A DNA stretch of 64,000 nucleotides, taken from the NCBI GenBank assembly GCA_022266195.1, contig WHVY01000003.1, positions 12,586,001-12,650,000 on the forward strand, in the 5' to 3' direction. The first letter of the stretch is position 1. Each line of letters begins with the position of its first letter. Below, piece by piece: positions 54,087 to 64,000 of the stretch. This DNA comes from Tetranychus cinnabarinus (lineage: Eukaryota; Arthropoda; Arachnida; Trombidiformes; Tetranychidae). A program made the translations under genes and the position numbers. Below the pieces are notes generated by a model that did no database searches, was not told where the DNA came from, and saw only the letters and a program-made list of their open reading frames with translations.

Positions 54087-57000
54087 ATGATGAGTCTGTT
54101 TCAAGATTTAAAATTGAAAAGGCGCAAGACATCAGTCCAATGTGTCGCCTCTTCGGTAACTTCATCTTTCGTCGGTTCAACTGGACATGGATTGCTCCAA
54201 GCTTCCGGAATTATTCCAGTCTCTCTCGGAGCTGTAGTTGGATCGACGACTTCTTCTTCCCTATCGGCTCGTCGGTCCAATTCATCATCTTCATCAACAT
54301 CATCCACCTCCTCATCAACCAATTCATCGCCCTTTGATTTGGACCTTGAGGGATGCCTTGACCTTACCACTAAACCAAAGGCCACTTCAGGCTCTTCGGT
54401 GAAAAAATCTCACCTCAGCTGTGGCTTACCTCCAACACCCCTCATCATGGGTGATTTACCAGGCCAAGGATCTGGAAAAACTATGTTATGTAAGTAAACT
54501 TTGATCAACCTCGATCTGTGCCTATTTAAGGTTGAAATTTATTGACCTTGTTCTTTGTTGATTTTGATGAGCTTCATTATTACTCAGCTTTCATTTCATG
54601 TTGCAACCTTAATAGAGTTAATTGACCTTTATCTTTAGCGTTGGTGTTGACCTTGCTCGACTTTTACTTACTCCATTTGTGTGATTAGTAAAAAAGGGTT
54701 TAACTTTTGTTTCCTTTTTCAGGGACCATAATGAACAAAGGATCACCACCTTCAAGCACCGGTATGACCAGTTCATCTTCACCGCCTTCATCTTCACCTC
54801 CTTCCATCACTTCATCACCCCCTTCATCCCAAATATCTTCATCATCTCCAACTTCATGTGAACCCAATGGCTCTGGTGAAGGATCCATAGTAAATGGTTC
54901 ATCCAACGGTTCTTCTCGCGATCATCATAGTCTTCATCATCACTCGTCTATTAATAGCTATGGATCTTTAGTTCCTTACAATTTCTCTGCTAATAATGAC
55001 ACCAATGGATCTGATGTTGGTTCAAATGGAAGGGAAAACGGTAATGTTCGTGGAGATCGATCCAACAATAATACTTGTAATGGTAGCACCAATGGTAATT
55101 GCACATCCAATGGAAACCACTCAACCAATGATCATCTTCACCGAATCAATCATCCACATTTTCTTGTTCATCCATCTTCCTCATCACCTTCACATCACCA
55201 TTCACTCTCCTCTTTGGCCACTTCCCTCGCCAATTCGCCCTCTTCAACCGGACATTTACTGGGTCATCTTCCCAGTTCATCTTTACCTCTAGCCTTACCC
55301 TCATCATCCTCATCATCCACCTCATCGCCACCCTCATCCGGTTTACTGTGCACATCAAATTCAGTAGCAGCAGCCGCTGCCGCTGCGGCTGCCATGGGTA
55401 ACCTCATCTCATCCACTCCAACTTCATCGTCATCATCTGACATGAAATGCATGATTTGTGATGACAAAGCAACTGGACTTCACTACGGCATAATTACATG
55501 CGAAGGTTGTAAAGGTTTCTTCAAACGAACAGTACAAAATAAACGAGTTTATGTTTGCGTTGCTGAGGGTCAATGTGCTATTACTAAACAACAGCGTAAT
55601 CGGTGTCAATACTGTAGATTTCAAAAGTGCCTACGACAAGGAATGGTGTTAGCGGCTGTTCGTGAAGACCGAATGCCCGGTGGACGAAATTCTGGAGCTG
55701 TTTATAATTTATATAAAGTGAAATATAAAAAGCATAAGAAACAAGCCAATGGTTCAGGGCCCAACGGAAATAGTTCATCTGTTTCATCAATGAATACCAA
55801 TGGTAATTCCAATGGTAATGCATCAATGGTTAATGGTACCATTAACGGGAAAACCTCGACATCGCCTTCTTCCTCTTCTTCTTCATCTCCCTCTTCACTT
55901 TCCAATGGACTTTCAACTCACAATGGCAATGGAAGTTTATCCATTGCATTAGGTCAAACAAGTCTCAATAGCACCAATGGTACCAATGGAAGAGGTTCAG
56001 GTCCAGGAAATGATTCAGGATCCAATTCAATGTTCATTTCCAGTCTTGGTTCAACAGCAAATTCAACTGGTAGCCATGGATGTCCACCGAGTCCATTAAA
56101 TAGTCCATCCTCTAACATGAATATACTCAAGTCAGCATTAACATCGCCTTATCCGATCAACAACCATCATCTTCACCATCATCATCTAGTTATCAATAAT
56201 AACAACACCAATCATCATCTTAACCATCATCTGAATGGAGGTAACAATAGCAGTAATAATAATTCGAGTAACCCTAATAGTCATGGAATGTCCAATGGAA
56301 ATAGTAACCACAGTTTATTTGATGGGTCAACTAATCATACCACCAACAACAGCCTAAGTCATAATAACAACAATAATAATAATTACGACCTCGTCCTCGT
56401 TGATTGTAATTCATCTCGAAGTAAAAATTCATTCGAGATGAGGGATCATCACCTTTTGTCTTCAGTTCGTAAAGAATTGTCTAGCAAAGAAATTCATGAA
56501 ATTATATTGGAATTGATTCAAGTTGATGACTTTAATGAAGTCATGGAGGATGTTAACTTTGTTAACCATGAATTGGATGATGAAGAAGAAATGAAGATTA
56601 AACATGAAGAAGAAGATGAAGGTGTTGAAGAAGACGAGGAATTGGATGATCGAGAAGAGAATCGAAGTAAAGTGAAAAAATTGATTATGACGATTGGTTC
56701 TCGAACTATTGATGGTAAAAATAAACAAGAGCTTACACTTAACGATAAATTGTGTTCCATTGGCGATTCCATTGTCTATAAACTAGTCCAATGGACAAAG
56801 AAATTACCTTTTTATGATTCACTGCCTGTCCAAAGTCATACAATGGTTAGTTCATTTTTCATTTCATTGTTTCAATTTCATCTTTCATAACAAACCTTTA
56901 TTTACTCAGACTAGTTACCGATCATTTACCTTTCAGTATCATCTAGAAACTCGAAGATAAGTCTTTATGTTGATTTTTCATCAATTTTGAGGTTAAATTT

Positions 57001-59631
57001 ATAAATATTCCTAGTTTTCAGTGCTAATTGATCTAATCAGATCCAATTTCAACCTTCAACTGCAAAATCAATAGAAATGAATGAAATTACCTTTCCATGG
57101 CATAATAAAAACAATGACTGATAAGTAAAGCAAATAAAATAATTTATAATATTCAGTGAAATAGCGAAGAAAAGGAACTAAAATAAGGAAAGAAAATTTG
57201 CAGTCAGAGACTGAACTTTTTTCAAGACCTCTGCAATGAATTATCATGAATCGAGTTCAATCTACTCTGAGACTAATGATAATTTTGCTCTTTCTTTTTT
57301 CGTTGCTTGCCATGAACTTTCTTGTTCCCTTTCCCTTTACTTCTCCCTCTCCTCATGCCTCCACCTCCATCTGGATCTCCTCCTCGACTCTCTCTCTCTC
57401 TCTCTCATCTCCATGTTACCATATATACTCCTACCATGATCAATATATCAATATATTTGTGGTATCACTTCCTACTTCCTGGTAGTAACCATCACCAAGC
57501 TTCTCACTTTCTCCCTTCCATTGACTTTCCATTGCTCATTCTCATTTCAGGGAAACCCACGCTTTTTTGTTCATAGAATTTCTCTGTCTATTCTTCTTCT
57601 AATGCTGTCGACCTTAACTTGATTGATAAAAACTATTATCATAAAATGATAATCAGATAGAAAGCTGCATCATTTTGATACAATAATACACACAAAAATC
57701 ACGTCCATGATGGATTCACAATAAATATATTTATTCTGAATCAGCTCATTTCGTTAGATCATTGTTTTTACAGTTGAGCTCCGATTTTCCCGTGTAATTT
57801 GAACAATCTTAATGAATTTACCATTGAATTAGCGACGTCACTTTGCTTAGAGAAACCTTTTTATTGCATTCATTTGCTCTTGTATCTTTGGACATTGAAC
57901 CGAACTTGTTGAATTATTTCTCATCTTGATTCATTTCAAGTTCTGCAATGTAAATAGTAACTAAGATGCAGTCGCTTGATGCAACATCAAGTTGAATCAT
58001 TTGAGTTGAAAATTATGTCTTCCTTTTCTCATGAAAAAGGTTGACATTGTCCAATCATAATTTAACTTTGATCATGTTATTTGGGCAAAAGAAACTAGAA
58101 AAGTATTTGTTTTGTTGAATATTTCGCCCAAAATAATGAATACTTATTTTAGTGAAAATGAATGACCTAGAATTGGGAAAGTGAAGAGAGAGTAGCCTCA
58201 TTATATCCTGCATCACCAGGAGAATGATGATTAAATGAAGAAAAGAGCAAGTTTCATTTTCTCATTACCAATCAGCAAAATTAATGTTAACGCATTTGTA
58301 CTGAAAGTTAATCTGATAAAATGTCGTTTTTCTCCTTCATCTTACTCTAACCACTTTATTTATATTATTATATTTATATTTAATTGAAATCAAAGAGTTT
58401 GTTTGAATTGAAATTAAGCGAAAACATGAAAATAAAAAACTAAAAAAAAGCAACTCACATGATTACTGGTGAATACAGTTAACGGTCATTGAACTTTTAC
58501 TTTATTTATATCATTCACTTTTTATACATTTTGTCAATCAACTAATTGCAGGTTGAAATTTTGAGTTATTTGGCAAATCACTTGCATTATGCTTGTGCTT
58601 TCACTGATTCACGTACAACATGATGATGAGGTTAAATCACCTTTTTTATTGTTGACTGTTTGCAAATTATTCAAATTTTAATTCATGATAATCTGAAAGT
58701 AAAAAGTAAATGGTAAATTAAGCTGAGAAAAGTGTTTTCCTATTAAACAATCAAATCAAAATAATAAGGTTTGTTGAATTATTTACTAATTTTTTTCGTC
58801 TTTTTCTTGTTCATGGCAACCCTTGACTGGTTCAATTGGATGGAACCTAATTGGTGACTGTTTCAATCATTTCATTCAACCATCAACAGTTATTAACACA
58901 TAAATGGCATTCATTGTTAGTGTTAACTTTTTGCGCTTACCAAATTTTAAAAGAATCTAATTCAAATAATAATGGCTATTCGTCTACTGTCCTAAGTCAT
59001 GGTCTCAATGGTAATGGTCATCATAATGGGAAACGTTATGATGACGATGATTTTGGAGACGATGAAGATGAAGATGATAGAATCTATGAAGAATCTGATG
59101 AAGAACTTCAAAGAGAAATGAGATTATCAATGCAAAAGTTGATCAACTGTTTAGGTAGGCATATTTACACCAATTGATTGGGAACTCGACTTTGAATGTT
59201 TATTAATTGTTTCATTTTTATTGAATTTTCTAGATAAAATTGTTCAACGAAGAACCAGACGAGAAGAAGACAATTTAACTTTGGACAGTTTGGAAAAAGA
59301 GTCTCGATTGCTGATAGAGTATTTGTGTAAAGTAAAGTTATATTTAAAGTCAATTAATTTAAAGATGGAGGAATACGTTTTATTGAAAGTCATCATCATG
59401 ACCATGATGACAAGTGAGAAAAGACAGGAACTGTTATCTGAAAGAGAAGCTGCTGGTCTAGATATTATTGAGAGAATAAACTGTAAATATCTGAATGTCC
59501 TGAGTTGCTATTCATCGCCATCGAGATACAAGATGATCCTCAGATCAATTCATTTGATTGAAAAATGTGCAACCATTTTGTTGGATTCAAAGATGTTCTA
59601 TGTTCCATTTTTACTGACCTCAAACATATGA
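54087..59631 (+). CDS. Hr4: Nuclear receptor Hr4/GRF (NR6A type)
   Basis: Four coding exons, 54087-54489, 54723-56845, 58890-59154 and 59234-59631, join in phase to 1062 aa. Upstream non-coding or extra coding exons are possible. After a long Ser/Asn-rich N-terminus with an eight- to nine-Ala run, the zinc-finger DNA-binding domain starts at C377 (CMICDDKATGLHYGIITC). It has the P-box EGCKGFFKR and the extension VREDRMPGGRN...YKVKYKKHKK, which is diagnostic of Hr4/GRF. The ligand-binding domain is split: SIGDSIVYKLVQWTKKLPFY ends exon 2 and LLTHKWHSLLVLTFCAYQ opens exon 3. In insects Hr4 is an ecdysone-responsive repressor that times moulting and metamorphosis. Oddities are the acidic and Asn/His-rich insertions within the ligand-binding domain. 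Confidence 0.9.
56846..58889 (+). other. Large intron of Hr4
   Basis: A 2044-bp intron between two parts of the ligand-binding domain, with donor ATG|GTTAGT and acceptor CAACAG|TTATTA. It holds a (CT)n run at 57388-57407 and pyrimidine-rich sequence. Overlapping Ser/Leu-rich frames there are compositional. It is by far the longest intron in the window and could contain regulatory elements. Confidence 0.7.
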
Positions 59632-61606
59632 TCAGTAGTCATGAAAGATTCACAACTGAACACACCTAATTAGAATCTGTTCATCACCTGCTTTATTATT
59701 ACCAAACAAAATTATCACAAAATTAAATTGATTGTTGGACAAGTTACAAGTTAAAGATTGTTGTTAATTATATAAATACCACCAGAAAGCATTAACATCA
59801 TCAATTAGGATTATTTGAATTGTGACACAAAGTAAACTCATGCACATCTCTAATCACACAATTGACTTTATAAAAATAAATTTATAAATTGCCTCACTCT
59901 CATCATTATCCACATGAAACCATAATCATGATTATCACCATCATCATCATCATTTACTCAAAATCATTCACAGGCAACTCGTAATCACACATATAAATAT
60001 ATTGAAATAAAATGATATTTATATATATTATTGATTAACAGAGTTAATCAAACTTGGAAGAGATGAATTGACTCGATTGTTTTCTGTTCTCAAACTCATT
60101 TCTTTTATTTTTAGTCTGTCTTTGGTTTCCATCTCCATCTTCATCACAATTATCATCATTTACATCACAATTTTTTTGTCTTCAACAATTTTTTGTTCGC
60201 CATCACCAACATCATCATCTTCATCTTCATCATGATCATCATTCGATAAAGAAATTATTAAAGCCTTCTGGAGGTGGAAAAATTAAAGAATTAAAGTTAA
60301 AATTATACAGAATTTATGATGAAGTGATAATTAGGAGAGTGAGAGCAACAATCCATTTATTTCTGCTGTTTCTTGGAGAAAACTCTTGTTCTTTAATGGA
60401 TTTCGTCTACAAAAATGAGAAATGAATTGTTAAAGTTTCAAATGATTGATTAACTAACTGTAAATGTTTATGTTTAAATGGCAAACAAATCAATCAGATT
60501 AAGATTATCCCGTCCCTTCTCTCGCTTCTAAAGACAAAAAACATTTCTCTTGTTATTATTACCAATCAATCCTTTCAATTTTTTTCATCTTCATTCATCC
60601 TTTTAATTTCATCTTTTCACTTTCATCTTCTTCACCTTTTTTGTGATTTTTATTAACTGATGATAATGAAACCATCAAAACCTTTTTCTCACTTTCCTTT
60701 CACTCTTTCTCTGTTATTACAACAATTGCCTAAGTAATTAAATTTGTAAAACATGAAAAATAACAAAAAATTGATGTCAAAAATTTATTTAAAACAGTCA
60801 ACAAATTTCGGAATCTATTCCGTTTTAGTCAATATGAGACTCAATTTCAGTTGAAATGGCCGTAATAGTTCATAACATATTGAGAATCATAAGTTTACTT
60901 TAATGATTCAATTTATGCTGATTACAGTGATTATTTCAATGATCTCACAATTTTGGTGTCAAAAAAGTTGAAAACTGGTAAACATGAACGGGATTAAAAA
61001 ACATTTCACTGACAAACTCTGTTTAGTTATCGTATTCATGTTGACACATGATTACAATACAGAGACTATTGGCATTCTCATGAGGCTAAAAAAGGCCTGA
61101 TAAGCAAGAGACAGACCATTTTAGTTGTTCAAACAACGAATGACTCGAAATCTTAAATGCAAGGCATTTCCTCTCCAATGTTTGCTATCACCAGATCAAC
61201 AAAACAAACTGTTGATCACCTCAGGGACTTAATCCATTGGTGACTTTGTGACTGCTTCAACAAGTTGCTTGCTTTCCCTATCGCAATGGTTACTTATTTT
61301 AATCAATAACTGATAAGAATAGATGAAAATAAGATGAGAATGAGAACTTGAAAGAAGAAATAAATCACAAAGATGCTTTAAGATTGTGACAAGTGTAGAT
61401 GACTGAAGAGCAAAATGAGACGTAAGCATAAATCATCATTTGATACAAGTTTTCCTTCTACTTTTTAATTGATATCTTAATATAAGATGTTAATCCAGCA
61501 TTAGCCACGTATTTTCTTGTTATTTACGAGTTCAACTCAAGAGAAACACCAAAAATCTTAATTGGTCCTTTCATGATCTTCAAATGATAGACGAATCTTC
61601 AAAACA
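59632..61606. other. Intergenic, no gene seen
   Basis: AT-rich, with CAT/CTT-rich low-complexity sequence near 59935-59955, 60130-60245 and 60590-60640. It holds the Hr4 3' UTR and the GNPTAB promoter; no specific element can be named. Confidence 0.4.
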
Positions 61607-64000
61607 ATGCGTTTTCTTCATTTCTTCAAAATCGTACAAAGACGGGTTTACGATATCTTATCAAGTAGAACCACACTTTTTTGTTTTTTAGCCTTTTTTG
61701 TTGTTCTTCCAACAACAATCATTATAATGTTTGAAAAGGTGAGATATTTTGATTTTACTTGAGATTATTGGTTGATCTATTCAAGTTACTAACTATACAA
61801 ATGATCATGTAAAGATACTATGGATCTGGAATGGTCATCAATCTCTTGTTTTGTTTAGAAGTGATTTTGGTGGTTTAATGGTTGATAAATCTGGTTCAAT
61901 GACAATTTGTGAAAACAAACCATCAATTGATGTGGTCTACACTTGGGTCAATGGATCAGAGGCAAAGTTTATCGAGAGATTGTTGAAAGTGAAACGTGAT
62001 TATCTTGAAATTTACAGCAATCAGATAAATTGTTCCATTCCAATGGACTGCAATAGATCCAAAAGTAAATTCATATATTTTGACACATCTTTAGTTGCCA
62101 TTGATAGTGCCATTGATATCAAAGGACTTGAAATGTTTGTCAATAAACAGTTTGAAATAGTCACAACAGAATCATCTCATAATTATCATTTAATGTATCT
62201 TAATTTTGGTAAGTAAACATTTAATTAACCAAGAACCATTCAGTTACATCATGTTTTGTCTTTTCAGATGAACGAAGAAACTTGGAAGACTATTTTAAAT
62301 TACAAAGTGAACCAAATGCAATCAAACCAGTTTATGTTCGCCTTAGTTGTTCAAACTATAATTTGTCCCATGAAAAACCAAACCTGGCTGAAAGTTTCAC
62401 TACAAAAAGCTTCATTTATTTGTCATCAACATTGAAATCATCTTCACCTTCAGAATTATCATCGATTTCATCAATATATCAATGGTTACCGCCTAAGAAA
62501 CAGTTGCTTAAACTTTTCAATGAGAAAGAGAGAAGTCAAATTAAAAGGATTGTATTTCATTCCTCGAGGAGAGCTGCTTTAATCATTTTGCAACAATCTA
62601 ATTATCAAGACTTGTTGGTCGATCGTCTCGTATCAATGGGCCAAAAGTACAACTTCAGTATTACGTCTGAGTTGAACCTTTACTTAGGTCAAGAAGACTT
62701 GTTTGAATGTTCAGATGATAAGATTTCTGAGTCAATAACAGTGAACAGATTTGCTGATAATGATGAATTGAAATATTCAATACGATCAATTGAAAAGTTT
62801 GCTCCGTGGATTCGCAATATTTACTTGGTTACTAATGGACAAATACCGAATTGGATTAATGCTGATCATCCTCAGCTGCGCCTGATATCCCATGAGGTAT
62901 GAGCTCAACAATATGTTGAAAGAAAAGGTTATTTAATTGTTGCCTCACTGATCAACATTGTCAATAATCACCATGCCATTTGCCTTTCGCCTTTCTCAGG
63001 ACATTTTCCCAAATAAAAATGATCTTCCAACTTTCAACTCAGCTGCCATTGAAGTCCATTTACACAGAATTCCAGGATTATCAGAAAAGTTCATTTATTT
63101 CAATGATGATATCATGTTGGGCAAACCAGTCTTTTTGGACGACTTTTACAGTCCAACAAGTGGATATAAGATTTATCTTGCTTGGCCTGTACCTAACTGT
63201 GAGTCTGGTTGTCCAACAAGTTGGTTAGCCGATGGTTTCTGTGATCAAGCTTGTAACTCTTCAATGTGCCTTTTTGATGGCGGAGACTGTCTCAACGTAA
63301 CTTCGACTGACTCTCGACCTAATTTATCCCATTTAAGAGGAGAAAAGCCATCACTCGCTACTAAAAGATCTTTTACTGACCAATGCAGACCTTCGTGTGC
63401 TGACTTTTGGCTTGGCGATAAACAATGTGACAATGTGTGCAACAATATTGATTGTGCTTTTGATATGGGTGATTGTGGTCTAGAAGGTTATCAGTTCATT
63501 CCTGGAGAGACGTTTGTTAAAGATCAATTTGATTATCTTTACCCCTCACCATCGTCCTCAATTTATCTCAACATGACAAATCTCATGTCTACTCCAAATT
63601 TTTTACTAACAAGAGCTTCTTATGAAAAAGACACCCAAATAAGATCTGTGACTCTCAACTTGAAGAATCAAATTTTGACTGTTCTTTTCAAATCTAATAT
63701 CACTGAAGTAACAGTTACAATCAACTTCTCGTACAGATCAAGTGAAATCTCATCTGATATTCTTCTTCGATTGAATGTAACACCTGAATATGAAACTCAA
63801 AATTTAGGGAACCAGAATATTCCCTTTCATAAAATTGTGAGCAAACAGCCAATCTACCAACCAACAGTCAAAACCGATGATCTTGATACAAACACTATTG
63901 ATTTCTCGAGTAATGTGACGATTCGAGCTGAGCCTCTCATTATTTTTGATCTTAAACCAACTGAATACAATTTAAGTTCATCACAAATTTTGAAAATGAT
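61607..64000 (+). CDS. GNPTAB: GNPTAB, GlcNAc-1-phosphotransferase alpha/beta subunit (partial, cut by window end)
   Basis: Exons 61607-61738, 61815-62208, 62268-62896 and 63000 to beyond 64000 join in phase; about 718 residues are visible. The N-terminus has a cytosolic basic stretch and a signal anchor (CFLAFFVVLPTTIIIMF). The Stealth-type catalytic regions follow: IDVVYTWVNG, RFADNDELKYSIRSIEKFAPWIRNIYLVTNGQIPNW in two parts across the domain, and HRIPGLSEKFIYFNDD. Two LNR (Notch-type) repeats come next (CPTSWLADGFCDQACNSSMC..DGGDC and CADFWLGDKQCDNVCNNIDC..DMGDC), then the start of the spacer. The Golgi enzyme transfers GlcNAc-1-phosphate to mannose on lysosomal hydrolases, the first step of the mannose-6-phosphate tag. 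The remaining beta-subunit part with EF-hand and second membrane span lies outside the window. Confidence 0.94.

Noticed and set aside
57236..57576. Overlapping Ser/Leu/Pro-rich frames between Hr4 exons
   Set aside because: They lie inside the Hr4 intron in a CT-rich stretch and have no conserved features.
1..64000. CRISPR arrays, bacterial operons, viral or plasmid segments
   Set aside because: No spacer-repeat pattern, ribosome-binding-site-led gene trains or viral replication genes were seen; all coding is eukaryotic with spliceosomal introns.

Overview
The window is nuclear DNA from an animal with a compact, AT-rich genome. Genes are protein-coding, split by mostly short GT-AG introns (many 60-300 bp), with a pol III U6 snRNA gene and two cut-and-paste DNA transposons. 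An arthropod is indicated by an Hr4/GRF-type (NR6A) nuclear receptor and by a secreted cysteine-rich protein of a type I associate with arthropods. A very large Ser/Asn/Gly-rich secreted protein resembling a silk fibroin, together with the gene density (about 4 kb per gene), suggests a mite, possibly a spider mite (Tetranychus-like). The species call is inference.

Layout. 0-8.2 kb is gene-dense: BLOC1S1 and a small membrane-protein gene (minus strand), an intronless DNA topoisomerase II (plus), a Ly6-type GPI-anchored protein (plus) and a small secreted protein (minus). 8.2-19 kb holds a complete Merlin/IS1595-type transposon (10189-11642, 202-bp inverted repeats, 8-bp target duplication), GID8/TWA1, an ERG28-like gene and a complete hAT transposon (16256-18357, 8-bp target duplication) that appears to have landed inside a tRNA-derived SINE-like sequence. 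19-31 kb has a CUB/LDLa transmembrane receptor (LRP12-like), a divergent ethanolamine/choline kinase, U6 snRNA, CIBAR1/FAM92, SEC13, a broken signal-peptide exon and the eight-exon arthropod-type secreted protein. 31-40.3 kb is a gene desert rich in simple sequence. 40.5-46 kb is the fibroin-like gene. 46-50.5 kb is again empty, followed by a trypsin-like protease, then another low-complexity gap. 54.1-59.6 kb is the Hr4 receptor, with a 2-kb intron and acidic insertions in its ligand-binding domain. From 61.6 kb to the edge is the 5' part of GNPTAB.

Most genes are unrelated housekeeping functions: endolysosomal trafficking (BLOC1S1, GNPTAB), the secretory coat (SEC13), membrane lipids (ethanolamine kinase, ERG28), cilia/membrane curvature (CIBAR1), ubiquitin ligation (GID8) and chromosome topology (Top2). 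The fibroin-like gene and the protease stand apart. Each sits between long gene-poor gaps and has a clear TATA box, which suits strong tissue-specific expression. Exon coordinates below were assembled by hand from splice-site phase and reading frame; no similarity search was run.
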